A DNA stretch of 14,642 nucleotides from Candidatus Lambdaproteobacteria bacterium. GTDB taxonomy: Bacteria; SAR324; NAC60-12. The DNA is taken from assembly GCA_012964265.1 (NCBI GenBank), contig DTUH01000098.1, positions 1-14,642 of the forward strand. The letters are read 5' to 3'. Below, piece by piece: positions 1 to 6,223 of this stretch (positions are counted from its first letter, which is position 1; each line of letters begins with the position of its first letter). Position numbers and translations under genes: made by a program. The notes below the pieces were generated by a model. The model ran no database searches, was not told where the DNA came from, and saw nothing but the letters and a program-made list of their open reading frames with translations.

Positions 1-64
1 ATATTATTAAGCACGTATTTCCTAAATTTGACTTTTTACGAATGCATCATAATTAGTCTTCTGA

Positions 65-445
65 TCAAATTTCCGCGATTGCATCCATTTCCACTGATAC
101 GCCTTTTGGTAGAGCACTGACCTCTACACATGCGCGTGCTGGTTTGGATGCGTCAAAGTATTCTGAGTATATTTCATTAAGTTCATTAAATTGCGCCAAA
201 TTTTTCATGTAAATGGTGACTTTCAGAACACGTTCCAAATTTGAACCTCCTGCTTCCAGAATTAATTTCAGGTTCAAAAGTACTCGGTGACATTGTTCCG
301 CAAATGAATTAAGCACCAGTTCTCCATTTTCCGGATCAAGCGGAATCTGTCCGGAAACAAACAACAAGTTTCCGCAGCGTAAGGCCTGTGAATATGGTCC
401 CACCGGAGCGGGGGCCTTTGAAGTTTTAACTATTGATCGTGACAT
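65..445 (-). CDS. ridA: RidA/YjgF-family enamine/imine deaminase
   Basis: A 126-residue protein that matches the RidA family in length and throughout. RidA enzymes hydrolyse reactive enamine/imine intermediates such as 2-aminoacrylate to the keto acid plus ammonia, as cytosolic trimers. Visible family marks are PVGPYSQA at residues 14-21 (with the conserved Tyr18), LFVSGQIPLDP at 28-38, and the C-terminal block ARACVEVSALPKGVSVEMDAIA (103-124) containing Arg104, which corresponds to the arginine that binds the substrate carboxylate in active RidA, and Glu119. These residues suggest a working deaminase and not one of the inactive Rid subgroups. It is the last gene of a minus-strand run, 21 bases after the flavoprotein stop. 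No clear Shine-Dalgarno precedes the ATG, so translation may be coupled to the upstream gene. Family call is firm; substrate is unknown. Confidence 0.93.
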   Translation of the reverse strand: MSRSIVKTSKAPAPVGPYSQALRCGNLLFVSGQIPLDPENGELVLNSFAEQCHRVLLNLKLILEAGGSNLERVLKVTIYMKNLAQFNELNEIYSEYFDASKPARACVEVSALPKGVSVEMDAIAEI

Positions 446-466
446 TTTTTTGGAAAGGTAAAGGTT

Positions 467-1501
467 TTATTGACTTATTTTTCTCTTCAGAAATGGATAC
501 CACTGCAAACGGTCGAAAATACTTTGATCCATCGCAAACCAGTCGGCACAACCCATTGTCGCGGCTTCATCTAGCAATTGTGGAGACTTAATGTTTCCAT
601 TGATTATCAGTGGCTTGTCAGTATATTTTGCGGTCCAGTAGCACAGCGGCTCTTTGTTTTCAAAACACTTGTTCATCGCATGTACAGCCAGCGGATGAAA
701 AAAATCAACTCCTGCTTTTTCCAGCAACTTCACCATGTTTTTAAGATCTTTTGGTTTGAAGCCATCTTCAATTTTTTCAAAGATCGAAAAATAATAACTA
801 AGAGGGATTTTGACCGATTCACGTCCTTTGATGGCACTGACAACTTCACGAGCCAATTGCATTCGAGTCTCAATCTTTGCAGATCCATATTCGTCAACAC
901 GGGAATTAAGTTTGACACAACAACATTGATCAAGCAATTGTTGTTCGGTCCCGTTTATTTCGATGAAATCCATCCCGACTTCTTCGGCGCGTTCTGCGGC
1001 ATGAACAAAACTCAGTACGATCTCTGCAACATCTCCCTGATCGAACTCGCGGCTGATGTCATAATCACGTCCAAAGTTCAAGACTGAAGGTCCGACAGGC
1101 TGTTCTCCACAGGCGTTTTCAGAAGTCTGGGCTCCTGCATGACTGATTCGGATTCCAATGGAAGCTCCTTCTTTTTTTACCCCACGAACTAATTGTTCCA
1201 ATCCTTCAAGATGTTCTTCTTCGGAAATTCCCAATTGGTTGATATGACTTCGTCCCTGTTTGATCACATAAGCAGATTCAACAATGATCGTACCGACTCC
1301 TTGTCGTGCTAATGTACGGTAATGCTTGATGAGCGCAGGTGTTACCTTACCCTCAACATTAGCGTGATCGTTCACAGTTGGTGGCGCAAGAATACGGTTC
1401 CGGAACTTAACTCCTTTGACTTTAAAAGGTTTGAACATGGACCCAACTTTGGATTGAGCCTTTATTGCCAGTTTTAATTTTGATTTTGATACAGAAGGCA
1501 T
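467..1501 (-). CDS. Old Yellow Enzyme-like NADH:flavin oxidoreductase with altered active site
   Basis: A 344-residue TIM-barrel flavoprotein of the OYE/NADH:flavin oxidoreductase family. The N-terminal motif MFKPFKVKGVKFRNRILAPP (22-41), ISHAGAQ (119-125), the PVGPS loop (135-139) and LNSRVDEYGS (198-207) are all typical, so FMN binding is likely. The normal catalytic stretch of the family, HGAHGYLLxQFLSP, is here NGTEQQLLDQCCCV (183-196): the two substrate/FMN-binding histidines and the proton-donating tyrosine are replaced by Asn, Glu and Gln, and three cysteines follow. This makes ordinary ene-reductase chemistry doubtful. The C-terminal NGNIKSPQLLDEAATMGCADWFAMDQSIF (301-329) is the expected phosphate-binding end of the barrel. 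The first 21 residues are a basic extension; Met22 (codon at 1436-1438) is the usual family start. Neither start has a good Shine-Dalgarno. It lies 30 bases after hisE and 21 before ridA. Confidence 0.85.
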   Translation of the reverse strand: MPSVSKSKLKLAIKAQSKVGSMFKPFKVKGVKFRNRILAPPTVNDHANVEGKVTPALIKHYRTLARQGVGTIIVESAYVIKQGRSHINQLGISEEEHLEGLEQLVRGVKKEGASIGIRISHAGAQTSENACGEQPVGPSVLNFGRDYDISREFDQGDVAEIVLSFVHAAERAEEVGMDFIEINGTEQQLLDQCCCVKLNSRVDEYGSAKIETRMQLAREVVSAIKGRESVKIPLSYYFSIFEKIEDGFKPKDLKNMVKLLEKAGVDFFHPLAVHAMNKCFENKEPLCYWTAKYTDKPLIINGNIKSPQLLDEAATMGCADWFAMDQSIFDRLQWYPFLKRKISQ

Positions 1502-1531
1502 TGTTGATTTTGCTAGTTATGAGTTGATTGT

Positions 1532-1858
1532 TTATCGTTGTGCTTTTTCTTCCAAGCCAGATTTTCCAAAACGTTTTTGCAGTTCTTCTGATATGTCTGC
1601 CAATGTAATCCCCTGCCCTGCCATCAGGACAAGCAGGTGAAACCAGAGGTCAGTTATTTCATGAACTTGTTCATCCCTGTTATTATTTTTTGCGGCAATA
1701 ATCACTTCTGCGGATTCTTCACCTATTTTTTTCAAAATGGAATCGGTTCCTTTTTTCATCAAAGAAGCAACATACGAATCATCAGGCGAGCTCTTTTTGC
1801 GATCCATTATAACTTTATAAACCTGCTCGAAAACAGTTGCAGAATTTACGGTCTTCAT
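1532..1858 (-). CDS. hisE: Phosphoribosyl-ATP pyrophosphatase (HisE)
   Basis: A 108-residue all-alpha NTP pyrophosphatase of the MazG-like superfamily, which converts phosphoribosyl-ATP to phosphoribosyl-AMP in the second step of histidine biosynthesis. The HisE signature is clear: SYVASLMKKGTDSILKKIGEESAEVIIAAKN (28-58) and HEITDLWFHLLVLMAGQGI (66-84). The Mg-binding acidic residues Glu47, Glu48, Glu51, Glu67 and Asp70 are present, and the length is normal for a stand-alone HisE. Its ATG overlaps the TGA of the NtrC-class gene as ATGA, and an AGAGG sits nine bases upstream inside that gene, so translation is probably coupled. No hisI, hisF or other his gene lies in the window; the organism must hold them elsewhere. 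The call is secure. Confidence 0.95.
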   Translation of the reverse strand: MKTVNSATVFEQVYKVIMDRKKSSPDDSYVASLMKKGTDSILKKIGEESAEVIIAAKNNNRDEQVHEITDLWFHLLVLMAGQGITLADISEELQKRFGKSGLEEKAQR

Positions 1859-3318
1859 TTTTCAATACCTCTTTGATTTTTCAGTCCCAGCGTTTCAATT
1901 TTTTTACGCAAAGTATTCCGGTTTATACCCAATATTCTGGCTGCCCTTTGCTGATTCCATTTGGTTTGCTCCAGTAGTAATCTCAACAACGGACGCTCCA
2001 GTTGAGGCAGCACGTCTGCCATCAAAGAATCTGTGTCGAATTCAACTGCATCTCTAACCAGTGATTCCAGTTTGCGTGAAGCAACTTCTTCCAGACTCTC
2101 CTCAGAATCTGCCAAAGGTCGACGTTTGAACAGATTATTTGGCAGAGAATCCAACGTAATTGTGCCTGTAACGTTGGTGATCATCAAGCTCTTGACCGTA
2201 TTTTCCAATTCACGAATATTTCCCGGCCACGAAAAACGAGCCAACACATTTAACGCTTCAGGCTCAAATGTCTTACGCCCAACTGCCATTTCATTACTGC
2301 CCTTTCGCAAGAAATGTTCTACCAGTACCGGAATATCTTCCCGCCTTTCACGCAACGGCGCAATGTTGACCGGAAAAACATTCAACCGATAATAAAGGTC
2401 TGTACGGAACTGTGAATTGTTGATCAGTTTTTCCAGGTTTTGGTGAGTAGCGGCTATCACACGCATATCCGTTGTGATCAGTTCGTGCCCGCCAAGACGT
2501 TCAAATTGTTTTTCCTGTAAAACCCGCAGCAACTTACTCTGGAGTCTCATCGGCATATCTCCGATTTCATCCAGAAACAAAGTGCCCCGACTGGCAAGTT
2601 CCAGTTTCCCGCGCTTGCGTTCGGTAGCTCCGGTAAAAGCTCCTTTTTCGTGACCGAATAATTCTGACTCAATCAACTCTGAAGGAATTGCAGCACAATT
2701 AATTGCGACAAAGGGTTGTTCGGCACGTAAAGAATGCCGGTGAATGGAACGTGCAATCAGTTCCTTTCCAGTCCCGCTTTCACCTTGTATGAGTACTGTC
2801 AAATCTGTAGCAGCGACGCGCCCAATTGCTTTAAAGAGATCGCGCATTACCTTGCTTTGTCCAGTAAGCAAATCGTCTCCTTTTTTTCCGGATTTTATTC
2901 TTTTAGTTTCCGGATTACGCAGCGGTACTCGAAGCGCACGTTTTACCAGTTCCTCAATTTCGTCAATATTGAAAGGCTTTGCCACATAGTCAAAAGCTCC
3001 GGCTTTCATTGCTTCAACCGTGTTGTACATCGTACTCTGTCCGGTCATCACGATTGTCAACAAGGATGGATACTCTTTTAATATTTCACGAGTGAATGAA
3101 AGTCCATCCATTCCGGGAAGATTTATGTCAACAAGAGCCAGCCGAATCGAATATTTACGGAGCAGTTGCCTTGCTTCCGGAGCATCTGCTGCCAAATGAG
3201 GAGTATAACCGGCTTGAGCCAGAGTCCTTTCCAAAACCCAGCGGATACTGTGCTCATCGTCCAGAACCAAAATATGAAATGATTCCTTGTGCTGTTCGGT
3301 TTCCATTAATTTTGACAT
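1855..3318 (-). CDS. ntrC: NtrC-class sigma-54-dependent response regulator
   Basis: A 487-residue activator with full three-domain NtrC architecture. The receiver domain (about 14-130) has the acidic pair Asp20/Asp21, phospho-acceptor Asp64 in LALVDINLPGMDG, Thr92 and Lys114 in AKPF. The AAA+ domain (about 150-390) has Walker A GESGTGKE (179-186), the sigma-54-contacting GAFTGA loop (226-231), Walker B GTLFLDEIGDM (245-255) and arginine residues in FRTDLYYRLNVF (304-315). The C-terminal Fis-type helix-turn-helix is at about 444-478 (WNQQRAARILGINRNTLRKKIETLGL). It should be phosphorylated by a histidine kinase and activate sigma-54 promoters, classically for nitrogen assimilation. No kinase gene is adjacent, and I found no sigma-54 promoter in the nearby gaps. 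The NtrC (GlnG) label follows from domain order and the HTH; it could be another close NtrC-family member. It lies 70 bases after the upstream gene and overlaps hisE. Confidence 0.9.
   Translation of the reverse strand: MSKLMETEQHKESFHILVLDDEHSIRWVLERTLAQAGYTPHLAADAPEARQLLRKYSIRLALVDINLPGMDGLSFTREILKEYPSLLTIVMTGQSTMYNTVEAMKAGAFDYVAKPFNIDEIEELVKRALRVPLRNPETKRIKSGKKGDDLLTGQSKVMRDLFKAIGRVAATDLTVLIQGESGTGKELIARSIHRHSLRAEQPFVAINCAAIPSELIESELFGHEKGAFTGATERKRGKLELASRGTLFLDEIGDMPMRLQSKLLRVLQEKQFERLGGHELITTDMRVIAATHQNLEKLINNSQFRTDLYYRLNVFPVNIAPLRERREDIPVLVEHFLRKGSNEMAVGRKTFEPEALNVLARFSWPGNIRELENTVKSLMITNVTGTITLDSLPNNLFKRRPLADSEESLEEVASRKLESLVRDAVEFDTDSLMADVLPQLERPLLRLLLEQTKWNQQRAARILGINRNTLRKKIETLGLKNQRGIEK
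1868..1872 (-). promoter_or_regulatory. Shine-Dalgarno of hisE inside the regulator gene
   Basis: AGAGG on the minus strand, nine bases before the hisE ATG, embedded in the last codons of the NtrC-class gene. It supports the four-base overlap start of hisE. Confidence 0.6.
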
Positions 3319-3388
3319 AGAGTATAAAGTTCATCTTTTCAGTAAATAAAACGAGGAAACCAACATTTCATTTCGGCAGAACAAGTTT

Positions 3389-4318
3389 TTAAGAATTTTG
3401 CAAATACTGTTCTGCGGCAGCAAGGAAACCATCCGGAAGTAATTCCTCATCAGCAAGAAACTGAAACATGCTCGAAAGCGATTCCCGCATACTTTCCAAA
3501 TCTTCTTCCAGCGGATTCGCATTTTCAAAAAACCATTTGCTCATGAAATGTTTGACCAAATCCAAGTCCCATTCAGCAACAGGGGGTGGTTGGAAATCTA
3601 CCAGGAAAACCTCCAAATCTTCTTCCACCTGTTCCCGTTTCTCATCTGGTACAAGCTCAACAAATTTATTATAAACAGTATCTTCAATTGCGGGAATCCG
3701 TTCTTCAGGCGGTTCTTCTTCCAGCAACTCTTCTGCTCTTTCCACGTCGCGATCATCTTTTTCGGAGCCTTCTATCTTTTCTGTAAGTTCCTGAATAAAA
3801 TCATGATTGCGTCTATCAAATTCTTCCATTGCCACGGGCATTCCCGCAAGGTCCAATTCTACACCTTCCACCGAAGCACGAGTTTTAAGGAAAATTGCAA
3901 TCAGCACAGGATTTGAAAGGTACGGTATTTTTTCACTGTTCGCAATTTGATGACGCGTTGCTTTTGCCAAAATAGATTTGATCGACTTTTCAGAATTTCC
4001 TTCAACCAGTTGAGCAAGTCTCTGGTCAAGTTCTGATATAAATTCTGCTGTCAGCAATTCCATCAGTATATCAACTTCTGTCTTGTCACCTTCCAGCAAC
4101 GTTTTGAGTTCTGCCTCGCCCATGCTCAAATCCGACAGTTCTGGTTCAAAGGCCAGCGTTGGTAACGTGCCTAAGAGTTGTTGAAGTTGTTGTGGAGAGT
4201 TTGACTGTTGAGGTACTCTTCTTGGCATTGACTGACGCCGCCGGATCATCTTTTTTTGACGCTTTTGCTGTTGACGCTTGAGCATCCCTGATTTTTTTTG
4301 TTTTATTTTTTTGGCCAT
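3389..4318 (-). CDS. Bipartite basic/acidic protein of unknown function
   Basis: A 309-residue protein I do not recognise. Residues 1-45 are strongly basic and Gln-rich (KKIKQKKSGMLKRQQQKRQK, then RRRQSMPRRVPQQ), like a disordered nucleic-acid- or ribosome-binding tail. The rest is very acidic and mostly helical: heptad-like segments at about 68-130, an EELLEEEPPEE run near 197-207, and a C-terminal block with WDLDLVKHFMSKWFFENANPLEEDLESM. That last block faintly recalls helical domains found in uncharacterised SEC-C/pRiA4b-type proteins, but this is a weak impression. There is no signal peptide or membrane span, so it should be cytosolic. It is first in the minus-strand run ending in ridA and therefore would be transcribed with the NtrC-class regulator. 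No Shine-Dalgarno is visible before the ATG. The open frame, codon use and directon position support a real gene. Confidence 0.75.
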   Translation of the reverse strand: MAKKIKQKKSGMLKRQQQKRQKKMIRRRQSMPRRVPQQSNSPQQLQQLLGTLPTLAFEPELSDLSMGEAELKTLLEGDKTEVDILMELLTAEFISELDQRLAQLVEGNSEKSIKSILAKATRHQIANSEKIPYLSNPVLIAIFLKTRASVEGVELDLAGMPVAMEEFDRRNHDFIQELTEKIEGSEKDDRDVERAEELLEEEPPEERIPAIEDTVYNKFVELVPDEKREQVEEDLEVFLVDFQPPPVAEWDLDLVKHFMSKWFFENANPLEEDLESMRESLSSMFQFLADEELLPDGFLAAAEQYLQNS

Positions 4319-4508
4319 TAATTAACAGAAAAGGGGAAAAAGTTTTGAAGCTGATAGCATATTGTTGCAGAATTAACAAATAAAATCACGTCAAATTAGT
4401 GGCTTGATTTTTATTCGTGTTGCTTTTTAACATTGTTTGAATCAAAAATTCAGACAGATTATCAAGTAATTTGCTTCAAAAATTTTCTCTTCCCATGGTG
4501 TTAACTGA
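4319..4508. promoter_or_regulatory. Divergent intergenic region with promoter(s)
   Basis: This 190-base AT-rich gap separates the minus-strand run that starts with the charged protein from the plus-strand antiporter pair, so it must hold promoters for both directions. For the plus strand, TTGATT (4404-4409) with TAACAT (4428-4433) at 18-base spacing is the best pair I can find and is only moderate. No convincing pair was found for the minus strand, nor any GG-N10-GC sigma-54 element. There is no Shine-Dalgarno before either start codon. Confidence 0.4.
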
Positions 4509-6089
4509 ATGAAACATTTTCGAAAATATTGTTTTGGTCTACTTATTTTTAGTGGACTTGCGGTCATGGCTTTTGCTGGCGGAGGTGCAGCTGAGACCCT
4601 GCCTTTCCCGACACCACTAGACGCCTATGGTGACGCAGACTTAATTAAAAGGGGAGAAATCATGGCTGTTTTATCAAACCGGGTAGGACATTCTCCTTTT
4701 AATCTTTTTGTCTCTCTAATATTTTTATTTGCAATTATACATACTTTTTTTGCGGGGAAATTTACGGGAATTGCTGAAAAAATGGAACACATGCATGCAG
4801 ATCAAATGAGAGCGGAGGGCAAATCTGAAGAAGATATTGAACATAATCCTCCTGTTCTGTCAGAGATGCTACATTTCTTTGGAGAGGTTGAAGCTATTTT
4901 CGGTATTTGGGTTTTGGCCCTGGCTGCAGTCACCATTTCGTTTTTTGACTGGAACACTTTTAAAAATTACATCGCGTACACGGTAAATTACACTGAACCG
5001 ATGTTTGTGGTGGTAATTATGGCCCTTGCCTCAACACGGCCAATAATGCAGTTAGCCAAACGAATTATGGGTATATTTGCTTCCTTAGGAAAACACTCGC
5101 CAGGTGCGTGGTGGCTCTCAATTCTTACTTTGGCGCCATTGCTGGGTTCCTTTATCACGGAGCCGGCGGCTATGACAATTGGAGCAATGTTGCTGGCGGA
5201 GCAGTTCTATCGTCTAAAGCCCTCCAGCAAACTTGCATACGCTACCATCGGGATCCTCTTTGTCAATGTTTCCGTGGGAGGAACAATTACTCATTTTGCC
5301 GCTCCACCGGTATTGATGGTAGCTTCACCGTGGGGCTGGACACTTTCCTTCATGGCCATTAATTTTGGCTGGAAAGCACTCTTGGGAATTGTCATTTCAA
5401 ACATTCTATATTTCATGATCTTTAAGAACGAGTTTGCACAGCTTGCCACTTTGTCCGGTTCTGGCGTTACAGCAGAAAAAAACGTAGAGCAAGCGGAAGA
5501 TCCTGTGCCAATTTGGATCACTTTTGTTCACATTCTCTTCATGGGCTGGACTGTCTTAAACGCTCATTATCCTCCAATTTTCATTGGGGGTTTCCTGTTT
5601 TTCCTCGGTTTTGCACTTGCAACCAAAGCACACCAAAGCCATGTCAGCTTAAAATCACCCTTGCTAGTCGGGTTTTTTCTGGCAGGTTTAGTTACACATG
5701 GTGGAATGCAGGCCTGGTGGATAGCCCCTGTGTTGGGCTCCCTGGGTGATATACCGCTGATGCTGACTGCCGCAGTTTTGACTGCCTTCAATGATAACGC
5801 GGCAATTACCTTCTTGAGCACTTTAGTTCCTGAGTTTAGCATTTCGGCCAAATATGCAGTGGTCGCCGGAGCTGTTACCGGCGGCGGATTAACGGTGATT
5901 GCAAATGCCCCTAATCCTGCGGGTCAGTCTATTTTGTCGAAGTTTTTTCCTGGCGGAGTGAGTCCTGCGAAGCTGCTATTAGGTGCTCTCATTCCCACCA
6001 TCATTCTGGGATTGGTTTTTATGGCTGTTCCGCAGGAAGTTCACGATCCTCAAAAACTTGAAAACAACACAGCAGTTGTCTCTGAATAA
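4509..6089 (+). CDS. Putative Na+/H+ antiporter, copy 1
   Basis: A 526-residue polytopic membrane protein that I match to the putative Na+/H+ antiporter family once called DUF1504, within the ion-transporter fold that includes NhaD and ArsB. The first 23 residues look like a cleavable signal (basic KHFRKY, hydrophobic core, AFA end). Then come PFPTPLDAY and a dozen or so hydrophobic segments. Two related re-entrant-type motifs mark an internal repeat: SFITEPAAMTIGAML (214-228) and LTAFNDNAAITFLSTLV (424-440); Glu218 and Asp429 are plausible ion-coordinating residues (inference). The charged stretch at about 85-115 and the linker at about 312-335 should be cytoplasmic. VAGAVTGGGLTVIANAPNPAGQSIL (452-476) is a glycine-rich conserved block near the end. 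It is first of a tandem pair; the paralogue follows after 134 bases. Transported ion is not provable from sequence. No Shine-Dalgarno precedes the ATG. Confidence 0.85.
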   Translation: MKHFRKYCFGLLIFSGLAVMAFAGGGAAETLPFPTPLDAYGDADLIKRGEIMAVLSNRVGHSPFNLFVSLIFLFAIIHTFFAGKFTGIAEKMEHMHADQMRAEGKSEEDIEHNPPVLSEMLHFFGEVEAIFGIWVLALAAVTISFFDWNTFKNYIAYTVNYTEPMFVVVIMALASTRPIMQLAKRIMGIFASLGKHSPGAWWLSILTLAPLLGSFITEPAAMTIGAMLLAEQFYRLKPSSKLAYATIGILFVNVSVGGTITHFAAPPVLMVASPWGWTLSFMAINFGWKALLGIVISNILYFMIFKNEFAQLATLSGSGVTAEKNVEQAEDPVPIWITFVHILFMGWTVLNAHYPPIFIGGFLFFLGFALATKAHQSHVSLKSPLLVGFFLAGLVTHGGMQAWWIAPVLGSLGDIPLMLTAAVLTAFNDNAAITFLSTLVPEFSISAKYAVVAGAVTGGGLTVIANAPNPAGQSILSKFFPGGVSPAKLLLGALIPTIILGLVFMAVPQEVHDPQKLENNTAVVSE

Positions 6090-6152
6090 ATTTGGAGAAT
6101 TTCCAGTTAATTTCGGAACACATTCTGCATATCTGTTCTTTTGCCCGCAGGT

Positions 6153-6158
6153 TATAAT
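6153..6158 (+). promoter_or_regulatory. Candidate -10 box of antiporter copy 2
   Basis: A perfect TATAAT lies 65 bases before the copy 2 start, in the 134-base gap after copy 1. No good -35 hexamer stands at the right distance, so a promoter here is possible but not proven. No intrinsic terminator is visible between the two genes, so readthrough from copy 1 is also likely. Confidence 0.35.
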
Positions 6159-6212
6159 CAAGCGCTGATTTAGCTTCTTTTCGAGTAATTTAGATAATTA
6201 TTAACCCTTCAC

Positions 6213-6217
6213 AGAGG
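6213..6217 (+). promoter_or_regulatory. Shine-Dalgarno of antiporter copy 2
   Basis: AGAGG six bases before the ATG at 6224. It fixes the start and contrasts with copy 1, which has no such site. Confidence 0.65.
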
Positions 6218-6223
6218 TAATTT

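Noticed and set aside
1..64. Left-edge 64 bases
   Set aside because: AT-rich sequence after ridA with no convincing hairpin, promoter or gene fragment.
578..1087. 169-codon plus-strand frame opposite the flavoprotein gene
   Set aside because: Antisense shadow of a clearly recognisable OYE-family gene; Phe-rich, low-complexity translation with no family resemblance.
3548..3916. 122-codon plus-strand frame opposite the charged protein
   Set aside because: Phe/Ile-rich complement of an acidic Glu-rich gene, typical of an antisense shadow.
4319..4508. Possible sigma-54 promoter to match the NtrC-class gene
   Set aside because: I looked for GG-N10-GC with TGGCA/TTGC context on both strands here and in the other large gaps and found none.
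6090..6223. Terminator between the two antiporter genes
   Set aside because: Only four-base stems (for example AAGC/GCTT near 6160-6176) with short T runs; too weak to call.
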